Shown piece after piece: positions 13,419 through 18,987 of a stretch of 18,987 nt of DNA. This DNA comes from Chloroflexota bacterium. Lineage in GTDB: Bacteria > Chloroflexota > Limnocylindria > Limnocylindrales > CSP1-4. Location of the stretch: assembly GCA_021812735.1 (NCBI GenBank), contig JAKAMV010000085.1, positions 1 to 18,987 on the forward strand. Direction: 5' to 3'. Below the pieces are notes generated by a model. That model was not told the origin of the DNA. It made no database searches and was given only the letters and a program-made list of their open reading frames with translations. The translations under genes and the position numbers were made by a program. Positions within the stretch are counted from its first letter, which is position 1. Each line of letters opens with the position of its first letter.

Positions 13419-14501
13419 CTAGTGGACGGAGATGCGCCAGGCGTAGGTCGTCGCGAATCGGTCGCCGAACCAGAAGACCGAGCCCAGCACCCACTCGCCG
13501 GGGGCCGGGGCGATCGCGTTGACACCGCCCTTCGGGTCCGGGAGCGCCGACACGTCGCCGCCATCGTTGGCAAGAAGCCCGAAGCCCCAGCCAATGAGCG
13601 CCGGGTCGACGGGCACGGGCACGATGAACGCGCTGCCCCAGTCGTTGCCGCAGCTCCCGTCGGCCGTGCGCATCCGAAGGAGCGAGCCGGCCGCGACCTG
13701 GACGACTGGGGAGGGCATGGCGGCGAGTACCGTCGATCCCTCAACCTGCGTCGCCGCTTCGGCGGGCGTCCACGTGGCACCGCCATCGGCGCTGAGCACC
13801 ATGGTCGGCGGGGCCGACACGGGCGTGACCTTGGCCGCGCACGCTGCGACCAGCCCTGGCGCGGGGACGCTGGGGTCCGCCGCGCCCACCATGCTCGTCT
13901 CGACCCGCGCGTACGCGTCCAAGGCGTCCGGGTCGGCCTCGCTGTCCTTCCCGAACTCGAGGTGCACATGGACGATCCACGATCCGTCGTCCACCCCGCC
14001 GACCACCACGGCGTCGCCCTGGCCCTTGCCCGCACCGAGCTCACGCCACGCGTCCGCCGCCTCCTGGGTGCCGTCGAACCCACCGAGCGGGCGGGCCGAC
14101 ACACGCCAGCGGGAAATGCAGACGAGCCCGCCGCCATCGATGAACAGCCGGACGCCCGAGTCGACATGCAGCGTCTGGCCGGACGAGGGCACGGTGACGC
14201 GGTTGGCCTTCCCGTTGAGGGGCGAGCGGCCGCCGATCCGATAGTCCACCAGCACGCTCGAGGCTGCCGACTCCCCTTGGGCCTCGGTGCTGCTGTAGTC
14301 GAACGCCTGCGAGAGCATCGGCCCGGTGCCCGGGACGGCCGCCAGGGGACCCGGGGTGCAAGGCTGGTACGGCTGGCCATAGCCCTTCGCGGTTCCGAGG
14401 GGGAGCATGGGCCGGCTCGCGGCGGCGCCGAGGAGCAAGCAGCCGGACAGCAGCACCGGGACCGCCATTGCCAGACCGAGGCGCCGCGCGCGACTGACCA
14501 C
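13419..14501 (-). CDS. Unrecognised lipoprotein
   Basis: The 360-residue product begins VVSRARRLGLAMAVPVLLSGC, a classic lipoprotein signal: basic n-region, hydrophobic core, then lipobox LSGC with Cys21 as the lipidated residue. It should therefore be anchored on the outer face of the cytoplasmic membrane. The mature part has no domain I can name. It is beta-strand rich and includes NRVTVPSSGQTLHVDSGVRLFIDGG, SWIVHVHLEFG, a two-Cys stretch (LVAACAA and later GSCGND) and a C-terminal region ending in WVLGSVFWFGDRFATTYAWRISVH. The alternation of short strands and turns suggests a beta-sandwich or sensor-like fold, but that is inference. The GTG at 14501 is chosen because AAGGAGG lies 9 nt upstream and it gives a full signal peptide. 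The gene stands alone, divergent from ppk1. Confidence 0.7.
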   Translation of the reverse strand: MVSRARRLGLAMAVPVLLSGCLLLGAAASRPMLPLGTAKGYGQPYQPCTPGPLAAVPGTGPMLSQAFDYSSTEAQGESAASSVLVDYRIGGRSPLNGKANRVTVPSSGQTLHVDSGVRLFIDGGGLVCISRWRVSARPLGGFDGTQEAADAWRELGAGKGQGDAVVVGGVDDGSWIVHVHLEFGKDSEADPDALDAYARVETSMVGAADPSVPAPGLVAACAAKVTPVSAPPTMVLSADGGATWTPAEAATQVEGSTVLAAMPSPVVQVAAGSLLRMRTADGSCGNDWGSAFIVPVPVDPALIGWGFGLLANDGGDVSALPDPKGGVNAIAPAPGEWVLGSVFWFGDRFATTYAWRISVH

Positions 14502-14605
14502 CAGGTGTCCCCTCCTTGCGGCGGCGCCTCCGCATCGCGCCGCGCCTGTGACGCCTCGGCGCGGCGGTCTGGTGTGCCCGCGCGGCTTGTGGCCTCGCCC
14601 GTGCT

Positions 14606-14722
14606 CGATGTGGCACGCGTACGTGCCACATCGGCCGAGGCCGTGCGGAGAGCGCGCCCCAAGGTGGCATGTTGGGCGCAGCGCGCGCTCGGCGAGACCC
14701 GACGTGGCACGTGTGCGTGCCA
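14606..14722. repeat. Palindromic element copy 3: paired 18-bp inverted repeats around a central hairpin
   Basis: TGGCACGCGTACGTGCCA (14611-14628) and TGGCACGTGTGCGTGCCA (14705-14722) have starts 94 bp apart. The first extends to 12-bp arms (14606-14617 with 14622-14633). Between them GAGCGCGC-CCCAA (14650-14662) can pair with TTGGG (14672-14676) and GCGCGCTC (14683-14690). The layout is the same as at 2156 and 13294, but the spacer sequence is different. Confidence 0.75.
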
Positions 14723-14741
14723 AGCCCGAGGCAGCCGGGGG

Positions 14742-14899
14742 GCGGCCGACGGACCGCCGGCGGGTGCGGCCGACGGAGCGAACTGCGCGGCCGAGGGAGC
14801 GGACCTCCGCGGCCGACGCAGCGCCGGCCTGTGCGGCCGACGGAGCGAACTGCGCGGCCGAGGGAGCGGACCTCCGCGGCCGACGGGCCGACCGCGGGC
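14742..14899. repeat. Tandem array of seven ~22-bp GCGGCCGA units
   Basis: Units starting with GCGGCCGA begin at 14742, 14766, 14787, 14809, 14833, 14854 and 14876, with lengths of 21-24 bp. Units 2-3 recur exactly as units 5-6, giving a 55-bp identical stretch at 14764-14818 and 14831-14885 (period 67 bp). The array ends about 20 bp before the ppk1 -10 box. Confidence 0.8.
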
Positions 14900-14917
14900 G
14901 CATTAACGCGCGCGTGG

Positions 14918-14923
14918 TATGCT
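14918..14923 (+). promoter_or_regulatory. Probable extended -10 promoter of ppk1
   Basis: TATGCT preceded by TGG fits an extended -10 element and repeats the hexamer seen for deoC and the ABC operon. No good -35 is present 17 nt upstream. The leader to the ATG at 15014 would be about 84 nt, unlike the leaderless genes in this window. Confidence 0.45.
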
Positions 14924-15013
14924 GCGCCACCCCGACCGGGACCGGGCGGCTGCGTCGGTGCACCGATGGCCGGCTCCCAGGTCCCCGACCGGCCCGCAAC
15001 CAGTTGAGGACCC

Positions 15014-17182
15014 ATGGTCACCGTTCGCCCCGCACCCGGACCCCGCGTCGGACGCGGTCGGCGCCGCGCGGGCCGCGACCACCGGGCCCCGATCCTCAAC
15101 CGCGAGCTCTCCTGGCTCGAGTTCAACGCCCGCGTCCTGCACGAGGCGCGCGACACGCGCAACCCGCTGCTCGAGCGCGTCAAGTTCCTCGCCATCTTCG
15201 CGAGCAACCTCGACGAGTTCTTCCAGGTCCGCGTGTCCGGCCTGCGGCGCCAGGTCCGCGCCGGCGCCACCGCGGTGTCGTCCGACGGGATGACGCCGCT
15301 CCAGCAGCTCGACGCCATCCGCGAGCGGGTCCGAGCGCTGGTGGTCGACCACGCCGAGATCTGGGCCTCGATGCGCGAGGAGCTCGCCGCCGAGGGCGTG
15401 GCGATCCTCGACTACGACGACGTCCCCGAGCACCACGAGGACCTGCGGCGCCGCTTCCACGACGAGATCTTCCCGGTGCTCACGCCGCTCGCAGTGGACC
15501 CCGGGCACCCGTTCCCGTACATCAGCACGCTGTCCCTGTCGATCGCGGTGGGCCTGCGAGACCCGGACACGGGCGAGATCCGGTTCGCGCGGGTCAAGAT
15601 CCCGCCCAGCCTGCCCCGCCTGTTCGCCGTGGAGCGCGACAAGTTCGTCCTGCTCGACCAGGTCATCGAGGCCAACCTCGACGAGCTGTTCCGGGGCATG
15701 GACATCCTCGAGACGCACCTGTTTCGGGTGACCCGCGACGCTGACATCACCGTCGAGGAGGACGAGGCCGACGACCTGCTGCTCGTCATCGAGGAGGAGG
15801 TGCGGCGGCGGCGCTTCGGCGAGGCGGTCCGCCTCGAGGTGGAGCGGTCGATGCCGGAGGCCACCCGCCAGATCCTGACCCGCGGCATCGGCATCCGCGA
15901 CGGCGACTGCTTCGAGATCTCGGGGATGCTGGACCTCACGGCCCTCTCGCAGCTCGTGGACCTCGACCGCCCGGACCTCAAGGCTCCGCCCTACGCGCCC
16001 ATCGTGCCGGCGCGCCTCCAGCCGCCCGACGATGACGAGCCCGCCGACGTGTTCGCGCAGATCCGGGCCGGCGACATCCTGGTCCACCACCCGTACGAGT
16101 CGTTCACCGCGTCGGTGGAGCGGTTCCTGATCCAGGCCGTCGAGGACCCGGACGTGCTCACGATCAAGCAGACCCTGTACCGCACGTCGGGCGACTCCCC
16201 CATCGTCCAGTCGCTGATCGACGCCGCCGGCAAGGGCAAGCAGGTCGTGGTCCTGGTCGAGATCAAGGCGCGCTTCGACGAGGCGAACAACATCATCTGG
16301 GCCCGCAAGCTCGAGCAGGCCGGCGCCCACGTCGTGTACGGCGTCATCGGCCTCAAGACCCACTGCAAGGTGCTGCTGGTGGTGCGCCGCGAGCGGGGCG
16401 GGCTGCGACGGTACGTCCACATCGGCACCGGCAACTACAACAGCAAGACCGCCCGCCTGTACGTGGACCTGGGGCTGCTCTCCTGCCACGAGGAGCTGGG
16501 CGCCGACGTCACCGACCTGTTCAACACCCTCACGGGCCTGTCTCGGCAGCGCGTGTTCCGGCGGCTGCTGGTGGCGCCGATCACGCTGCGCACCCGCTTC
16601 CTCGAGCTCGTGGAGCGCGAGGTGGCCTACGCGAAGGCCGGCCACCCGGCGCGGATCGTGCTCAAGGTCAACTCGCTCGTCGACACGCCGGTGGTCGAGG
16701 CGCTGTACGAGGCGTCGCGGGCAGGCGTGGACGTGGACCTGATCGTCCGCGGCGGCTGCTGCCTGCTGCCGGGCATCGTGGGCGTGTCGGACCGGATCCG
16801 CGTGCGATCCGTCATCGGCGAGTTCCTCGAGCACTCGCGGATCTGGATGTTCCACAACGGCGGTCGGCCCGAGTGGTTCATCGGGTCGGCGGACTTGATG
16901 GAGCGCAACCTCGACCGCCGGGTCGAGGTGGTGACCCCCGTTGAGGACCACAGCCTCCAGGCCCGCCTCGCGCGGATCATCGAGGTCATGCTGGCCGACG
17001 ACCGCCGGTCCTGGCAGCTCCAGCCGGACGGCACCTGGGTGCGCACCGAGGTGATCGGGTCGCGCGCGGGCTCGGTGGACACGTTCGCGGTCCTCAAGGA
17101 GGACGCCGCTGCGGCGGCGGCAGCCCCGACGGAGCCCGGGCGCCCCCAGGCGATCACCGGCTCGATGGACCCGCGCGCATGA
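15014..17182 (+). CDS. ppk1: Polyphosphate kinase 1
   Basis: PPK1 transfers the terminal phosphate of ATP to a growing polyphosphate chain, and can run in reverse. The 722-residue product has the normal length and motifs. The N-terminal domain begins ILNRELSWLEFNARVLHEA (27-45) and continues FASNLDEFFQVRVSGLRRQV. Later come TIKQTLYRTSGDSPIV, VVVLVEIKARFDEANNI, and YVHIGTGNYNSKTARLYVDLG with His469, the residue phosphorylated in the E. coli enzyme (His435 there). LEHSRIWMF carries the second conserved His607 (His592 in E. coli), followed by WFIGSADLMERNLDRRVEV. A short basic N-terminal extension (about 25 residues) precedes the homology, so the start could be slightly later, but the ATG at 15014 is the first good one. 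The stop overlaps the next start by 4 nt (ATGA). Confidence 0.97.
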   Translation: MVTVRPAPGPRVGRGRRRAGRDHRAPILNRELSWLEFNARVLHEARDTRNPLLERVKFLAIFASNLDEFFQVRVSGLRRQVRAGATAVSSDGMTPLQQLDAIRERVRALVVDHAEIWASMREELAAEGVAILDYDDVPEHHEDLRRRFHDEIFPVLTPLAVDPGHPFPYISTLSLSIAVGLRDPDTGEIRFARVKIPPSLPRLFAVERDKFVLLDQVIEANLDELFRGMDILETHLFRVTRDADITVEEDEADDLLLVIEEEVRRRRFGEAVRLEVERSMPEATRQILTRGIGIRDGDCFEISGMLDLTALSQLVDLDRPDLKAPPYAPIVPARLQPPDDDEPADVFAQIRAGDILVHHPYESFTASVERFLIQAVEDPDVLTIKQTLYRTSGDSPIVQSLIDAAGKGKQVVVLVEIKARFDEANNIIWARKLEQAGAHVVYGVIGLKTHCKVLLVVRRERGGLRRYVHIGTGNYNSKTARLYVDLGLLSCHEELGADVTDLFNTLTGLSRQRVFRRLLVAPITLRTRFLELVEREVAYAKAGHPARIVLKVNSLVDTPVVEALYEASRAGVDVDLIVRGGCCLLPGIVGVSDRIRVRSVIGEFLEHSRIWMFHNGGRPEWFIGSADLMERNLDRRVEVVTPVEDHSLQARLARIIEVMLADDRRSWQLQPDGTWVRTEVIGSRAGSVDTFAVLKEDAAAAAAAPTEPGRPQAITGSMDPRA

Positions 17183-18864
17183 CCGCCGGCGCCGCCCCGA
17201 TGGAGGTGGAGCTCAAGTTCCGGATGACCGACGCCGCCACCGGCGAGCGGCTCCTCGCAGGCGACGAGCTGGACGGGTTCCGCGCGGTCGGGCCCGCGGA
17301 GACCACGCGGGTCGAGGACCGCTATGTCGACACCCCGGATCGCGCGCTGGCGGCCGCCGGCTACGCGGGGCGGCTCCGGACCGGCGACAGCGGCACGCTG
17401 CTCACGCTCAAGGGGCTGCGTCGCGTCGACGACGGCGGCGCCATTCACCGGCGTGAGGAGCTCGAAGGGCCGGCGACGGAGGGCGAGCCCGCCGCGTCGT
17501 GGCCCGAGTCCGATGCCCGCGACACGGTGCTCCGCCTCGTCGGCGACCGCCCGCTGACAGAGATCGCGCGCATCCGCCAGACCCGGCGCAAGCGCCTCTA
17601 CGGGCGCGACGCGACCGTGGTGGAGGTGTCCGTGGACGACGTGGCGGTGCTCGCCGACGGCGAGGTGGTGGAGCGCTTCGCCGAGCTGGAGCTGGAGCTG
17701 CGCGAGGGCGAGGAGACGGCCCTCGAGCCGCTGGTGGACCTGCTCAGCGAGATCGAGGAGCTGGTCCCGGCCCAGACCTCCAAGCTGGAGCGCGCCCTCG
17801 CAGCCGTGCACCACGAGGAGCCGGTGGCCGTGGTCGCGCCGCCCCCGATGACCGCCCCGGCGACGGTCGCGGTCCCCCAGCGCGACTCGGAGCCGCACCC
17901 GGCGCCGCAGCGCGAGGGCCCGCGCATCAACGTTGGCAAGACGCCCGGCGTTGTCGCCGACGACCACCTCGCCGAGGCCGGGCGGAAGGTCCTGCGCTTC
18001 CACCTCGCGCGCATGCTCGCCCGGGAGGCGGGCACCCGGGAGGGCCGCGACGCGGAGGAGCTCCACGCCATGCGGGTGGCCACCCGGCGACAGCGGGCCG
18101 CATGGCGCGTGTTCGGCGATTCGTTCGACCAGCGGCGGACCTCGCGCCATCGGCGGCGCTTGCGGGAGGTTGCCGCGGACCTCGGCGGCGTCCGCGACCT
18201 CGACGTCCTCATCGAGGCGGCCGAGGCGTACCGGTCTCGGATGTCGACCAAGGAGGCCGCAGCCCTGGAGCCGCTCCTCGCCTCCTGGCGGGCGCGCCGC
18301 GAGGCCGCGCGCGCGCTGCTGGTCCACGAGCTGGACTCGCGGCGGTACGCCAAGTGGGTCGAGGAGTACGCCGCGTTCGTCCAGGCCGAGGGCGCCGGCA
18401 CGCGTCCAGTCGGGCCGGTGGAGCCGCATCGCGTCCGCGATGCGATGCCGTCGCGCATCTGGGCCGCCTACGAGAGCGTGCGCGCCTACGAGCCGGTGAT
18501 GCGGTGGGCGGACGTGACCACCCTCCACGACCTCCGGATCGCCGCGAAGTGGCTGCGCTACACGCTCGAGTTCGTCCGCGAGGCGCTCGGCCCCGAGGGC
18601 GGGCCCGTCATCGAGAAGGTGGTGGCGCTGCAGGACCACCTGGGCTGGCTGCACGACGCCGACGTGGCGGCCGGGCTCGCGAGGGCGTTCCTCGTGGAGC
18701 ACGCGGGCGACCTCGACGAGCAGGAGAGCGCGGCCATCGGCCGGTACCTCGTGGACCGCGAGCGCGAGCTGGCCCGGCTGCGCAAGTCGGTGGGCACGCC
18801 CTGGCGCGGGGTGTCCAGCCTCGCATTCCGGCGGACGCTCGGACGGCTCGTCGCAGGCCTCTAG
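17179..18864 (+). CDS. CYTH-CHAD domain protein (polyphosphate-associated)
   Basis: The 561-residue product joins two domains linked to polyphosphate. Residues ~8-215 form a CYTH (triphosphate tunnel) domain, opening with the EVELKF signature (Glu9, Glu11, Lys13 of the ExExK motif). It continues with VEDRYVDTPDRAL, YAGRLRTGDSGTLLTLKG, the basic stretch IRQTRRKRLYG and FAELELELREGEE. A Pro-rich linker (about 216-260) leads to a CHAD domain, with its conserved histidines in EELHAMRVATRRQRAAWRVF (His296) and TLHDLRIAAKWLRYTLEFV (His450). CHAD domains bind polyphosphate and CYTH enzymes hydrolyse triphosphates or inorganic polyphosphate, so coupling to ppk1 by a 4-nt overlap suggests joint control of the polymer. 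The last base of the TAG stop falls on the edge of an IS630-type element, so the native C-terminus may differ. Confidence 0.93.
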   Translation: MTAGAAPMEVELKFRMTDAATGERLLAGDELDGFRAVGPAETTRVEDRYVDTPDRALAAAGYAGRLRTGDSGTLLTLKGLRRVDDGGAIHRREELEGPATEGEPAASWPESDARDTVLRLVGDRPLTEIARIRQTRRKRLYGRDATVVEVSVDDVAVLADGEVVERFAELELELREGEETALEPLVDLLSEIEELVPAQTSKLERALAAVHHEEPVAVVAPPPMTAPATVAVPQRDSEPHPAPQREGPRINVGKTPGVVADDHLAEAGRKVLRFHLARMLAREAGTREGRDAEELHAMRVATRRQRAAWRVFGDSFDQRRTSRHRRRLREVAADLGGVRDLDVLIEAAEAYRSRMSTKEAAALEPLLASWRARREAARALLVHELDSRRYAKWVEEYAAFVQAEGAGTRPVGPVEPHRVRDAMPSRIWAAYESVRAYEPVMRWADVTTLHDLRIAAKWLRYTLEFVREALGPEGGPVIEKVVALQDHLGWLHDADVAAGLARAFLVEHAGDLDEQESAAIGRYLVDRERELARLRKSVGTPWRGVSSLAFRRTLGRLVAGL

Positions 18865-18987
18865 TGTCGCGCGTCTGAATCCCGTTTACGGGTGTGGGGC
18901 AGGATCTCGTCGGCCGTCTTGGTCCAGACGAAGGGGTGGCAGCGCTCGTTCCAGCCGGCGATGAAGGTCTCGATGGCGGCGACGAGC
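18861..18987 (-). CDS. IS630-family transposase, C-terminal fragment running out of the window
   Basis: The minus-strand frame encodes 41 residues before its stop (18861-18863), reading ...IETFIAGWNERCHPFVWTKTADEIL, the characteristic C-terminal segment of IS630-type transposases. The gene enters from the right edge, so its N-terminus and DDE residues are not visible. Its stop overlaps the stop of the CYTH-CHAD gene on the other strand. The window shows only the end, so intactness cannot be judged. Confidence 0.82.
   Translation of the reverse strand, partial: LVAAIETFIAGWNERCHPFVWTKTADEILPHTRKRDSDARH
18864..18987. mobile_element. Left end of an IS630-type element, partial
   Basis: IS630 elements insert at TA, often in CTAG. 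The sequence here is CTAG (18861-18864), with the transposase frame starting directly inside it, so the likely boundary is after the TA at 18862-18863. The element end would read GTGTCGCGCGTCTGAATCCC. A small hairpin, CCCGT-TT-ACGGG, follows at 18881-18892. The other end is outside the window. Confidence 0.6.

Larger units (their letters stand above)
14502..15013. other. Divergent intergenic region between lipoprotein gene and ppk1
   Basis: These 512 bp contain no supported gene. In order they hold the lipoprotein's Shine-Dalgarno sequence, palindromic element copy 3 (14606-14722), a GCGGCCGA tandem array (14742-14899), a TGG-TATGCT extended -10 box (14915-14923) and an ~84-nt ppk1 leader. 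Confidence 0.65.

Noticed and set aside
14742..14899. GCGGCCGA array considered as a CRISPR array
   Set aside because: Units are 21-24 bp head to tail with no unique spacers of constant length and no cas genes nearby.
14903..16951. A 682-codon minus-strand open frame opposite ppk1
   Set aside because: The composition is Arg/His/Asp repetitive and without motifs, while ppk1 on the plus strand is certain.
18881..18892. CCCGT-TT-ACGGG hairpin as a terminator of the ppk1 operon
   Set aside because: It lies inside the likely IS630 end and has no U-tract, so it more probably belongs to the element.

Overview
This is a GC-rich (about 70% or more by eye) bacterial chromosomal window with compact genes, GTG starts and little evidence of foreign composition. 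The gene set is a prolyl-oligopeptidase-type S9 hydrolase pair, a long DERA-type deoC, an ABC-2 exporter, YkvA, DUF971 and YbjQ proteins, and ppk1 followed by a CYTH-CHAD protein. Together with several probable leaderless promoters, this suits a soil or freshwater Chloroflexota (Limnocylindria-like) or an actinobacterium-like lineage. That placement is inference: there is no rRNA or marker gene here to settle it.

Layout. 1-1662 (+): 3' part of an S9-type serine hydrolase. 1763-2140 (+): decayed alpha/beta-hydrolase pseudogene, ending next to a palindromic element. 2484-7096 (-): C45-type acyltransferase/peptidase, deoC and a second, complete S9 peptidase. 7234-7956 (+): a small DNA-ligase-like protein whose catalytic lysines are gone. 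8006-10263 (-): ABC exporter permease and ATPase. 10316-10756 (+): YkvA-family membrane protein. 10773-12098: a complete insertion sequence with an rve/DDE transposase and doubled terminal repeats. 12166-13275 (+): three-gene operon of DUF971, YbjQ and a small membrane protein. 13419-14501 (-): unrecognised lipoprotein. 15014-18864 (+): ppk1 overlapping a CYTH-CHAD gene, a polyphosphate unit. 18861-18987 (-): C-terminal end of an IS630-type transposase, entering from the right.

The genes are mostly ordinary housekeeping or accessory genes; the less expected content lies between them. Three intergenic elements of 111-112 bp share one architecture: two 18-bp TGGCAC...GTGCCA palindromes whose starts are 93-94 bp apart, around a central hairpin whose sequence differs while its ability to pair is kept. 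Also notable are a set of TANNNT boxes placed 6 nt before ATG (leaderless transcription), a roughly 22-bp GCGGCCGA tandem array ahead of ppk1, an exact 19-bp tandem duplication between the S9 and ligase-like genes, and an IS630 junction that falls on the stop codon of the CYTH-CHAD gene. No tRNA, rRNA or CRISPR array was seen.
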